Shown: in pieces, positions 54,601-62,393 of the stretch
Position numbering within the stretch: the stretch's first letter is position 1
How the letters are laid out: the number at the start of each line of letters is the position of its first letter
Assembly: GCA_964017235.1 (NCBI GenBank)
Contig: OZ024930.1
Coordinates: 152,396,221-152,460,220, forward strand
Length of the DNA: 64,000 nucleotides
From: Sabellastarte sp. h YS-2021
Taxonomy: Eukaryota; Annelida; Polychaeta; Sabellida; Sabellidae
Direction: 5' to 3'
Notes under the pieces: generated by a model
What the model saw: the letters and a program-made list of their open reading frames with translations, nothing else
Database searches by the model: none
What the model was told of the DNA's origin: nothing
Made by a program: the position numbers and the translations under genes

Positions 54601-56064
54601 GTAGATAAATAACATATTTCAACAAAATACTGTAAATGCAATAGCTTTCAGGTTATAACTGATTTACTCAACAGTTAGAACCTTAAAGTAGTCATTGTTC
54701 AGCTATGCAATGAGATACAGCTCATCAATTTTGTTATGTTTATGGCAGAGTGATGCCAGTCTAACCTCTATTATCCGACCCTCTAGGGGGACTAACAATT
54801 AGTTCGGATAATAGAAAGCCTAAAATAACAGGTTTAAATGGAGTTTGGAGAGTGAGTTTGAGGTTGGGTAATTGAAAATTCGGATAATACAGGGTTGGAT
54901 AATGGAGGTTCTACTGTAATATAATCCCAGATGAGATTTCAGCTTTATCAGTCATATAGTTTGACAGTTCTAGGACCTAAAAGTGGTAAAAACTCAATTA
55001 ATTGGGTCTCTTTGGGCATTTTAGAGACCTTAAAGTGAGCTTGAAATTAAAGCTACAGACTTAAAATTTTATACAGACAAAAATTACACACAGACATTAT
55101 ACTTAATATAGTTTGAGATTTGTCAGACTTACCATTTCCAAGTTACAGGGCAAAATATGTGAAAAATATTGAAAAAGAGTCAATCGGGTGGGTGTATATG
55201 GTATTCATACACAGGTTAAATGTCTACTTAAAGCCTTGGTTTCTGGCACATATAAAAAGAACATGCTAACATATTCCCATATCAGATTTCAGCTCACCAG
55301 TCACATAGTTTGACAGCTATAGGGTTTAATAGTGGCAAAAAGTCCATAAATCAGGTCTCTGTGGGCATTTTAGAAATCTTAAGGTGACCTTAAAATTAAA
55401 GCTGCAGACTTAAAATTTTGCACAGATAAAGATTGCAAATTAAAGTTATATCTACTACAGTTTGAGACTTGTCAGACTTACCATTTTCAAGTCACAGGGC
55501 AAAATAGTTGAAAAATATGGAAAAAATGTCTAAGTAGGGTTTTTATAGGCCTCAAACACAATTTTAACCTTAACATAAAATCTCGATTTTTGGCTTATGT
55601 AAGAAGAATACATTAATGTGTTCCCAGGTAAAATTTGAGCCAGATGAGTCACATAGTTTTTGACCTAGAGGGCATTAAGTGGCCAAAAGTCAAATTTCTG
55701 ACCTTAAGGTGGTCACATAAATTCTTTATTACCCAAATACATGCGTGTGCCAAGTTTGAATGAAATCCATGAAAGCATTTTGGGTTATCGCGCACACAAA
55801 TCAAAAAGTACAGTAGTGGCACAACAGAGATGAAACCAGAATTTCCCTGACTTTTGTCTGGGGACATAAATATTAAAAATATCATAAAATCCCACACTAT
55901 TATTGACAGACATATTGGAAATTACTTTCTTGCAACTCTCTAACATTCTTACATCTTGCCCTAGCTTGTTGGTCTAAAACTTGTGACAGGACACTGTTTT
56001 TCATTTCTTCTTGTTGCCGTTTCATTTCTTCCTGTTGTTCTTGATTTTCTCCTCCCATCTGGCC
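42639..56064 (-). CDS. PDCD5: PDCD5 (programmed cell death 5), exons 2 to last; exon 1 not found
   Basis: A small conserved eukaryotic/archaeal-type DNA-binding-fold protein, linked in animals to apoptosis, TIP60 and the TRiC chaperonin. Coding segments are 56064-55953, 52276-52185, 43449-43378 and 42686-42639 (324 nt, 107 residues plus stop). Conserved parts in order: MKNSVLSQVLDQQARAR, LNTIAMTKPEKAKMVENMLI, QMARSGQIGSK, LGEDQLKSLLERVSQQTQKS, TTVK, and the acidic tail FDRRRAALDSDEDDF. Every junction is GT-AG and phases join exactly (the Leu codon is split T/TG between the first two). With about 20 residues missing at the start, the length agrees with the family (about 125). Introns are 3.7, 8.7 and 0.7 kb. 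It is the only host gene recognised and appears intact as far as visible. Confidence 0.95.
42690..43377 (-). other. PDCD5: PDCD5 last intron
   Basis: A 0.69-kb intron with GTAAGG donor and TTTTTAG acceptor. It contains a C-run at 43081-43090 and no other recognised feature. Confidence 0.85.
43378..43449 (-). CDS. PDCD5: PDCD5 penultimate exon
   Basis: A 72-nt, phase-0 exon encoding LGEDQLKSLLERVSQQTQKS and TTVK. The acceptor is TTAATAG, the donor AAG|GTAAGG. It corresponds to the last helix of the PDCD5 core. Confidence 0.94.
43930..44815. repeat. A array: about 148-bp monomer, six copies
   Basis: Copies of CCCAGCCCATGATTTCCTAT lie near 44000, 44149, 44297, 44445, 44592 and 44740. Each monomer has TTGACCTTGAAGGAGGGGTC, CAAGGTCAAATCTGACCACA and GCGAGTTATAAGCACTTTTA. 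TGACCTTGA and CCAAGGTCA form an inverted pair of extended nuclear-receptor half-sites in nearly every monomer. Confidence 0.93.
44815..45140. repeat. Two spacer repeats between A and B arrays
   Basis: Two copies of a GGCGGCCATCTTGTTTTTCA block with ATATTCCCAGNCAANATTTTAT and TTGAGANNNCTANCTATAAT follow at about 165-bp spacing. They are distinct from A and B. Confidence 0.8.
45140..47990. repeat. B array: about 155-bp monomer, about 18 copies, two variants
   Basis: Each monomer holds GCTGACCCAAAAGTAGGTGA, CAACATATTTAA, AATGCAATAGTTTTCAAGTT, GATTTACTCAACAG, TAGCTATTACTCAGCTATGC and CATGAGCTACAGGTCTG. Variant x reads AGTGATAACCTAAAAGTAGC; variant y reads CAGTACCTGAAAATAGCTAT with TTGCTCAGTTGTGCC. 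Variant y recurs near 45365, 45835, 46297, 46607, 46917 and 47537, i.e. at two, three or four monomer spacings. Confidence 0.95.
48573..49071. other. PDCD5 intron, no feature recognised
   Basis: AT-rich intronic sequence, no supported element. Confidence 0.35.
49072..49125. repeat. Fragment of the TTCTAACATGAC MITE family
   Basis: AATTCTAACATGACCTGGCT followed by ATCTGCGATTCTGATTAGCT matches the right end of the element at 5158-5518 (reverse complement) and the fragment at 61355. The opposite end was not found. Confidence 0.55.
49126..49823. other. PDCD5 intron, no feature recognised
   Basis: AT-rich sequence. TCTGATTGGCTA near 49195 may belong to the same MITE family; no gene. Confidence 0.3.
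49824..51080. mobile_element. hAT-like element, 1,241 bp, perfect 8-bp target duplication
   Basis: The element 49832-51072 is flanked by GTGGCAAT at 49824-49831 and 51073-51080. The ends CACGCCTGGGGCGAGTAC and GTACCTGACCCCAGGCCTG are inverse. AAGTACTTGTACTT motifs are repeated inside both ends (49850-49990 and 50955-51055). An 8-bp duplication and CA-starting ends are typical of hAT. A small plus-strand frame (50681-50893) has no recognised domain, so the copy is probably non-autonomous. Confidence 0.9.
51132..51346. mobile_element. 215-bp MITE, TA target duplication, copy 2
   Basis: The same element as 8328-8544: CTGCTCAGCCAGTGAA at the left, TTCGCTGGCTGAGCAG at the right, TA on both sides, and the shared interior (GAAAGCAGCTATTCCATTTA, TTGAGCATTTTTACGGCAGG). 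Confidence 0.9.
51349..52184. other. PDCD5 intron, no feature recognised
   Basis: No supported element. The frame at 51619-51801 (-) has no domain. Confidence 0.3.
52185..52276 (-). CDS. PDCD5: PDCD5 third coding exon
   Basis: A 92-nt exon: TG completing a Leu codon, then NTIAMTKPEKAKMVENMLIQ and MARSGQIGSK. The acceptor is TATTTGTAG, the donor AAG|GTGAAT. This is the most conserved part of the family (KPEKAKxVENxLIQMAR). Confidence 0.95.
52317..53230 (+). repeat. Interspersed element with about 143-bp DR1-bearing monomers (copy 2)
   Basis: The block 52317-52357 matches 7303-7343 (inverse). About five monomers follow from 52500, with CACACCTACAC, CCAATGTCCCTACCAAGTAT, CAACTTCCTACACCTTATGG and AAGGTCAAAGGTCAAATCAA. 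AGGTCAAAGGTCA is a perfect DR1 at 52621-52633 and 53089-53101; TCAAGGTCA follows each. Confidence 0.88.
53231..54029 (+). repeat. Diverged continuation of the 143-bp array
   Basis: More degenerate monomers run to about 53960, still recognisable by CAAATCAAGGTCACAC, CCAATRTCCCTRCCAAGTNT-like and CTACACCTTATAGTTT blocks. A poly-T tract lies at 54020-54039. Confidence 0.7.
54140..54756 (-). mobile_element. Helitron-like element, truncated copy with B monomers
   Basis: The head CAAGCACTCAGTGTCCGTGA then GTCAGCTGACTGTGTGTTTT matches 15219 and 43675. Three to four B monomers follow to about 54740. The tail hairpin is missing; a pogo-like element adjoins the end. It has entered an E monomer. Confidence 0.75.
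54757..54916. mobile_element. 160-bp MITE with pogo/Tigger-like ends
   Basis: The left end CAGTCTAACCTCTATTATCC and the right end GGATAATGGAGGTTCTACTG (then TA) are inverted repeats with few mismatches, of the type seen in pogo/Tigger elements. Internal TCGGATAAT blocks add a second pair. The left flank is not TA, so it may be truncated or joined. Confidence 0.65.
55953..56064 (-). CDS. PDCD5: PDCD5 second coding exon (first seen)
   Basis: A 112-nt exon encoding GQMGGENQEQQEEMKRQQEE and MKNSVLSQVLDQQARAR plus one base. The acceptor is CTGCTACAG, the donor GAT|GTAAGA. It begins with the Gly/Gln-rich N-terminal linker, so a short exon 1 with the start codon must lie upstream. Confidence 0.94.
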
Positions 56065-57480
56065 CTGTAGCAGAAACATATGTGTGTGCTATTTATTCAG
56101 ATTAATGGAGGTGTACCCATTCACACCCATGTACCCATTCAACCAAACCCCTAAACTAATTAAAGAACCAGCTACACAACAAATTACCAAAATACACACT
56201 TTCTATTAAAAAGTATAAATCTTAAAGAAAATTGATGGGGGTGTGAATAGGTACATCAGCATGAATTGCTCCACCAGGACCACCACCACTTATCACAACT
56301 TGCAACCAAAGATAAAGTCATAACACAAAACAGAAAATGTAGTTGTGTGAACTTGGCATTTACTTTAACATTTTTATCACCATTTAACTTTTTTCAAAAC
56401 TCTGAGGAGCAATACAGCCTCAGTTACTTTTGGTTCACGTTTGGATACAAGGTGGCAAAAGACAATTCAAATAACATATAATATTTATCAAATTAAAAAT
56501 TTCATATCCATCAAACTTTCAAGCATAAAAAATAACACATTTGCATTTGTTTTTGAGAAGTCACAATAAACTGCCACAGTGATGGTCTAAATAAATTAAT
56601 CCCCTGATTCAACTTTAAGGATGTGATACCTAAACCACCAAAAACACCAGGGAAACACCCATAACAGCAAAACTTCTTGAAGTGGGTTTCTCCAGTAAAC
56701 ACCTGTGCTGTGATAAATATTTTGAATATAAAATATATTAACAGCTTTATATTGTATTCTTCTGTGACCAATTTGTCAAATGATGTGCACTACAATTAGT
56801 ACTTTGAATATACTACACATGCAAAATTTCCTAGAAAGTGCTATATTTTTACAATTGCCCTGACTCCAGTCACAAAATCCTGAATTAAAGATTTTCACTC
56901 CTCCCACGATACCAAATACTTAATGTTTACTTTCTGTCACAAAACTGCACCTGTGAAATAATGGTACTTACAGTTTTAAAAACAACCATAAACCAAACAA
57001 ATTGTTCACAAAAGGGTTATTTGCTAAGTTTTTTTTCTTCTAAACAAGCATACTTGGACTTTTGAGTTTTGACTAGTGTTTTGAGTTAACTACAATGGAG
57101 GCCTCATGCCACCATTGTTTACACTGTGTTGTCAATTTGCTCATAACTGTCTCAATTACACTCGCACTTGATTGGTGAATGAGTGTCATTAGGATTGAGT
57201 GAAATTTGTTAACAATTCAATTGCTGTATGTCACAATTTGCTTTGTGTATATAAGATGGGAAGATGGGGCTTGATAGTCAGTTAAGTTTTAAACTGTGAT
57301 CAGCATAATATGCGTCAGTGAGCATATACACTGTGGCTGAAAGAAAAACAAGAGATTCTAAACTGTATTACTTGTGGAAAAAGCTATTAATGAGTGTGTT
57401 AAGTGTACTGATTTTGTACAATGGTAAAATTCTTTGTGGGACAATGCTTTTCTAGTTATGAAAAAACTAGAGTAATGTTT
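56065..57480. other. Upstream of PDCD5 exon 2, no feature recognised
   Basis: I searched the minus strand for a short exon encoding the usual PDCD5 start (Met, acidic, then an Arg-rich helix) and did not find one. Frames at 56266-56481 and 56511-56771 have no domain. Confidence 0.35.
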
Positions 57481-57539
57481 CGCAAGAGAAAAAAAAACTG
57501 ATTCAAGTTGTCCAACAAAAGTGGCCGGAAACAATATTT

Positions 57540-57790
57540 GCCCAAAAGTACCAAAAGACTCTGTGTACATCTTGGGGGCCAAAAATTTTGTCAAAATCAT
57601 TACATCTCACACTGTTTCCAAAATATATGTATTTTTGAGTTTTACGCAGAAATTCAAGATTACCAAAAAATGGTGGGAAAATGACATGTGCCAAATTTAA
57701 AGAGAATCTACCCAGTGGTTGCAAAACAATAGGCAATAGAAAAGCTGACAGAGCCGAAGCTCCTACCACGTGAATTTCTCCTGTATACAA
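57540..57790. repeat. Diverged D-type monomer
   Basis: GGGCCAAAAATTTTGTCAAA then CACTGTTTCCAAAATATATG matches the D monomer (GTGGGTCAAAAATTTCATC then GGTTTTCGAGATATAAGC). It is isolated and old compared with the arrays at 58.7 kb and above. Confidence 0.5.
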
Positions 57791-57816
57791 ACAAGTGTCC
57801 CAGACTCGAGGACTAT

Positions 57817-58053
57817 TTAGAATGCAGTGAAGAGTGGCTGCAACAAATCATTTATTATTTCAATAATTCCATTGTTTATGCAGAAGTCAACTTTGTGTTC
57901 AAACACAGTTACACATTCAGAACATGTCCCACCAAAAGTGTTTGACCTAACACAAGAGCTGAGAAGTAGGACTGCCCATTTGTTATGACATTTAGGACAA
58001 CAACAGATGGCTAGGGTCTTCTTATGACTCAGTTTGTCAACCAGCACAACCAT
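57817..58053 (-). other. Unassigned minus-strand ORF with paired Cys motifs
   Basis: A 78-residue frame with CPKC (in ICCCPKCHNKW) and CSEC (in GGTCSECVTVF) about 25 residues apart, the spacing of a zinc-ribbon. I do not recognise the family and no splice partner or homologue is evident in the window. It may be a fragment of a decayed element. Confidence 0.25.
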
Positions 58054-58084
58054 GACACATCAGAGGAAGAATTTAGATTGAACA

Positions 58085-58320
58085 TCAGAGGAAGGTGGAC
58101 AGTGAACCTGAAAAGGAAATTACCAAGATGATTAGTCTCAATGACAATGGGAAAATGATGCAGCAACAACCAGAAGAGATTCTGATAAATTCAGTTGAGC
58201 TGCCAGCAATGGAAATGACTGAGGATACATATGCCAAAATTTATTATCTATTGATTTCACTGATGCTATTTCTCTCTGGTTCTAAAGAAAAACTGCAGAA
58301 CCAAACAACTGAAATTGGCC
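58085..58320 (+). other. Unassigned coding-like stretch before a homopolymer
   Basis: A plus-strand frame (start 58095) reads DSEPEKEITKMISLNDNGKM, then QQQPEEILINSVELPAMEMT and EDTYAKIYYLLISLMLFL, an acidic stretch followed by a hydrophobic one, and then runs into a C/A homopolymer. No known domain. It is coding-like in composition but unsupported otherwise. Confidence 0.25.
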
Positions 58321-58321
<1 letters not shown>

Positions 58322-58365
<44 letters not shown>

Positions 58366-58371
58366 AAAAAA
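58322..58371. repeat. (C)n(A)n homopolymer tract
   Basis: A run of about 34 C followed by about 15 A (58323-58371), giving an artefactual Pro/Lys run in the plus-strand frame. The length is likely unstable and sequencing-sensitive. Confidence 0.95.
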
Positions 58372-58572
58372 GAAAAAAGGCACAAAGATATCTGGAAAGT
58401 CATCACCATTACACATGCAGGATTCCCTTACATAACTTCACTTGTTGGCTTCCTTTGTAGCTGATGTCAACATTGCTATGGAACACTGTGGAATGATATT
58501 GGTCGAAGAATGTGTGGAGATGATCTGAGAGCACATTCCATCTGCTTGTCTGGATTTACATACAGACATTAA

Positions 58573-59510
58573 CAAGAGGATCGCTTGCAAAAAAAGATAA
58601 TGTTTTGCACAGCAAAAACAAAGCGTCCTGAAAAGGATATAAAGGCGAGTGCTAAAGTATTAAGAAAATGCTCTGCTTCTAGCCTTATACTGTTGTGGCA
58701 ACCAAAGTCGGCGTAGTCTGCTCTATCTAGCAGGGTTTTCAAGATATAAGCATTTTTGTGTTTTGCAATTTTTGCAAAAAAATTCGAAAATTCAAAATGG
58801 CTGCCATTTTTTACGAAACAAATTTTTTTTTGAAAATTGGCATGGCTACTCCGCAGAGATACCCTGTGGTTAAAAATTTTTTATTGAAATCGCTCCGTCT
58901 AGCACGGTTTTCGAGATATAAGCATTTTTGTGTTTGCAATTTTTGCGAAAAATTCAAAAAAAGAAAATTGCTGCCATTTTTGACGAGACAAAAATTTATT
59001 TAAAACTGGCATAGCGACTCTGCAGAGATACACTGTGGGTCAAAAATTTCATTGAAATCACTCTATCTAGTACAGTTTTTGAGATATAATCATTTTTGTG
59101 TTTTGCAATTTATTCAAAAAATTTGAAAATTTTTAGCGAGACAAAATTTTTATGAAAATTGGGATGGCCACTCTGCAGAGATACCCTGTGGGTCAAAAAT
59201 TTCATCAAAATCTCTATCAAGCACAGTTTTCGAGATATAAGCATTTTTGTGTTTTGCAAGTTTTGCGAAAAAATTCGAAAAATTGGGATGGCTACTTTGC
59301 AGAGATACCCTGTGGGTCAAAAGTTTTGTCGAAATCCCTCTATTTAACACAGTTTTCAAGACATAAGCATTTTTGTGTCATGCAATTTTTGCGAAAAATT
59401 CAAAATGGCTGCCATTTTTGGTGAGACAAATTTTTTTTTTGAAAATTGGGATGGATACTCTGCAAAGATACCCCGTGGGTCAAAAATTTCATCACAATCG
59501 CCTACACAGG
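58573..59510 (-). mobile_element. Helitron-like element with D monomers, copy 1
   Basis: The head is A|CAAGAGGATCGCTTGC, with a hairpin GTTTTGC ACA GCAAAAC and AAAGCGTCC. D monomers of about 125-165 bp follow from about 58700: GAGATACCCTGTGGGTCAAA, CACGGTTTTCGAGATATAAG, TTTTGTGTTTTGCAATTTTT, and CAAAATGGCTGCCATTTTT. Five copies. The opposite end is not defined; homology fades near 59510. Confidence 0.72.
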
Positions 59511-59554
59511 AAATTTATTTTATTTTATTTCAGTTGAATTGTGACAATAATTGG

Positions 59555-60969
59555 GAAATACGCCTTTCTTTTGTGGCAACCCGGTAACAGCATGAGCATT
59601 TGCAACACAAGAGTTGACTAGTAAATTTACAGTCTCGCTTTTGCTGGGCAAGCCTCTGTTCTTGGCAATCACTGGTGAAGGGTTCAAACCTAACTGACCA
59701 GGTACACAAGCACAGTCCTTCAGCCTACAAGCACACTTTACACAGTAATTGTCATTTACGTGGTTTAGAACCTTTGGCCGGTTTCTGTGAGAAGGTGGAA
59801 GGCTTGCCACGACCTTTCTTGCCTTGCTGGAATTCTCTGATTTGCTTCCAAGCTGGGATAGCAGACTTCCAGTCCGGCTGATGAGAAGACCTGCCATTAG
59901 AAGCATATGGATGGAAACAACTGGGTTTCCTGTGTGACTGGCTAGAAGAACGCCTCTCCTCACCTCTGGACACTTCTTCTTCAGCTTTGATGAGAAGCTG
60001 TTCCGGGAAAAGTGACTGCAGATGAATGGGGGCAGTACGCAGTGATGTGAGAGTGTCCCACTTAACCCCAGCATGTAGATATTCTAAATAACTGTCAGGG
60101 TGAAGTTGGCCATGTTGATAAAAACGCCTTCGGACAAGTCCTGCATTGTTCTGGCCATGGCTTGGGAGACTGATCGGTTAAACGCAACCAAATACTCCAA
60201 TTCGTCTACAGCTTGGTGCGTTCTTTCAGATGACTCGCCTTTGCCTCTTTCCAGGTGAAGATTCTTGAGTTGAGTACACATAGAGTCTTGAACCTTGGTC
60301 AAGCATCTCAACAACCCAGCAGCCTGGTTGCACATTACAGTTTGTTCTCTTGCTGCTCTTTCCCAACGTCTCAGCATGTCCTGGCTTAAGGGCCGGGAGG
60401 GTGGGGCAGAAAGCAAACTACATCTTGCAATCCTACTGAATGCACTGTTCAGCTTTGCCGGTTCCGGAGACCAGGGACACACAGTGGTAATATCAGTCTT
60501 TCTTGTCTGTATGCATGTCGTACCATCTAGACGACCTGGTTGGTTTAACAAACTGGTCTCTGAGAAGTCCAGCAGTCTCTGTATTCCTTGAAGGGTAACC
60601 TTCAGTGATGGTGAGGTTCATCTTCTCCATTTTCTGGCAAAGCCAGTCATCAACAGGCAGTTCAACAGATACATTCCCGTTTGCCTTTACCCGGGAACCG
60701 GCAAACAGGTCATCATCTGAAGATGAAACTCTATCGAATTCAGGGATCTTGTGCCAGCCCATAAACAACCTTACTCCTCTGATGGTCTCTCCGTAACTAG
60801 CTTCTTCAGAGTGTTTTTGATCACTTGAATCATCCTTGTCTGGGGAGCTGTACAGGAAGTTGTCATCAGCAGGGGAACGGGTGTAGCGCGAGATAATGAT
60901 TCCCCTATATTTGTCACTAGGGAGTAAAATATTGCAATGGGGGTTGAAATATTTTGACTCGACTTGCAA
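59555..60969 (-). pseudogene. Retroelement gag-like remnant (probably DIRS-type)
   Basis: Minus-strand frames in sequence: acidic N-terminus (RVSSSDDDLFAGSRVK, VDDWLCQKMEKMNLTITEGY), then SPEPAKLNSAFSRIAR, PLSQDMLRRWERAAREQTVM, CNQAAGLLRCLTKVQDSMCT, AVDELEYLVAFNRSVSQAMA and RTMQDLSEGVFINMANFTLT. After a frameshift come GVKWDTLTSLRTAPIHLQSL and a basic, Gln/Lys-rich tail (IPAWKQIREFQQGKKGRGKP). The layout (acidic, helical, basic tail) suits a nucleic-acid-binding structural protein, and the blocks resemble gag-like ORFs of invertebrate retroelements as I remember them. No RT or recombinase follows; D-type repeats lie on both sides. It could alternatively be an orphan repeat-derived gene. Confidence 0.5.
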
Positions 60970-61354
60970 GATTTGGAATCCCTCCCCAAAGTTGTGATCA
61001 CTATTGTGTGGAGGATTAACTTGCAGTGGAAGACTTGTGTTCTATTTAATACTGATATGGGTCAAAGCACAACACATGCATTCTATTTATTTGTTATTTA
61101 TTTATACAAAAATGTGCCTTTTGGTTTGAGTTTTCTTTTGATATTAATAATAATAGTCACATCATTTAGTATATTATTATTATTATTTATTAGACTTACA
61201 CAAATTAAATCTTTAAGGGTGCAAACATTAGGGGTGTTGTGGTAGTAATTTTTTCCTTCCGGTTTCCCGCCTTTCACTTCCCAGTCGGTTACCAGTTAAC
61301 CATCTCTTATTTAACAAAACATGAGAGCCAAATAGTTTCTATACTGTAAAACAG
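60970..61354. other. No feature recognised
   Basis: AT-rich sequence with (ATT)n near 61170-61190. No supported gene. Confidence 0.3.
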
Positions 61355-61410
61355 GAATTCTAACATGACACAGATGTGTCCTCGATTCTGATTGGCTAAA
61401 CGACGAAATA
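61355..61410. repeat. TTCTAACATGAC MITE family, end fragment
   Basis: GAATTCTAACATGACACAGA then TGTGTCCTCGATTCTGATTG matches the right end of 5158-5518 read in reverse. The partner end was not identified. Confidence 0.6.
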
Positions 61411-61678
61411 TATGGTCTTTCCAAATTATCGCTCATTGTGGCTGTGGTTTTACAGCAAAAAGCAAATAAAAGTGGATTATGACACTTATTTTGTATGTAA
61501 GGTTAGTAAAGTTTCTTTACATTGAAGTATAAGCGGAGAACTGGTGGCTGAACTTTATGACGGTTTGCAATAATTTATTTACCATACCGACGATACCGGG
61601 TCATTTTATGGTTATGCCTTATTATTTAATTTAACAAATAATTATTGAAAGAACTATACTTTCACAAGCCAATGCAAA
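61411..61678. other. No feature recognised
   Basis: AT-rich sequence up to the next Helitron-like head. Confidence 0.3.
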
Positions 61679-62330
61679 CTAGAGGATCGCTAGCGAAGCA
61701 AAGCAATTGTTTTTGCCATGCAAAAACAAAGCGTCCCAAAAGAAATATGGTGTTGGCTGCTTATAATACAAAGAAGACCTTGCCTAGATACCCTGTCAAT
61801 CTAAAATTTTATCGAAAAAAAAATTGGAAAATTTAAAATGGTTTAGGAGATACAAGCAATTTTAATTTTTTTGGCAAACATTTGAAAATTTCAAATGGCT
61901 GACATTTTTGAAAAGAGGAAAAATTTTAGAAAATCGGGCAGAGTATCTTGCTTAGATACCCTGTGGATCATAACTTTTGCCGAAATCATTTTACACCGCA
62001 TGATTTAGGAGATACAAGCAATTTTAAGTTTTCCATTTTTGTCAAAAATTCGAAAGTTGAAAATGGCCGCCATTTTTGGAAAAAGGAAAAATTTTTGAAA
62101 ATTGAGCAGAGTATCTTGCATATATACCCTATGGTCCAAAAATTTCGTCAAAATCGCTCTATCTCGCACGGTTTAGGAGATACAAGTAATTTTAAGTTTT
62201 ACCATTTTTGTCAAAAATTCGAAAATTCAGTCACTTTTGGAAAGAGGAACAATTTGTGAGAATTGAGCAGAGGATCTTGCATACATACCCTGTGGGCCAA
62301 AAATTTTGCCGAAATCCATCGGGTTTTTGT
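61679..62330 (-). mobile_element. Helitron-like element with D monomers, copy 2
   Basis: The head is A|CTAGAGGATCGCTAGCG, the hairpin GTTTTTGC CAT GCAAAAAC, then AAAGCGTCCC. Three to four D monomers follow in a diverged form (GGTTTAGGAGATACAAGCAA, TTTTAAGTTTT, GAGTATCTTGCATAGATACC-like). Read on the minus strand it ends CTAG then T. Confidence 0.72.
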
Positions 62331-62393
62331 GGTAATAAATATTTTATGTGTGTCAGTTGCACCAGTAATCATGCTACTTAATAAAAATATCAA

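Larger units (their letters stand above)
54030..55900. repeat. E array: about 350-bp monomer, about three copies, interrupted
   Basis: ACAGGTTAAATGTCTACTTA with AGCCTTGRTTTYTGGCACAT-like blocks lies near 54092 and 55212, with a diverged copy near 55562; CAGATTTCAGCTNATCAGTC and ACATAGTTTGACAG blocks follow. The first monomer is split at 54140 by the inserted Helitron-like element and resumes about 54917. Confidence 0.8.

Noticed and set aside
57503..57790. Small membrane protein on the minus strand
   Set aside because: Its second half (NDFDKIFGPQDV) is the minus-strand reading of a diverged D monomer; similar peptides arise from each D monomer (for example 59150-59359).
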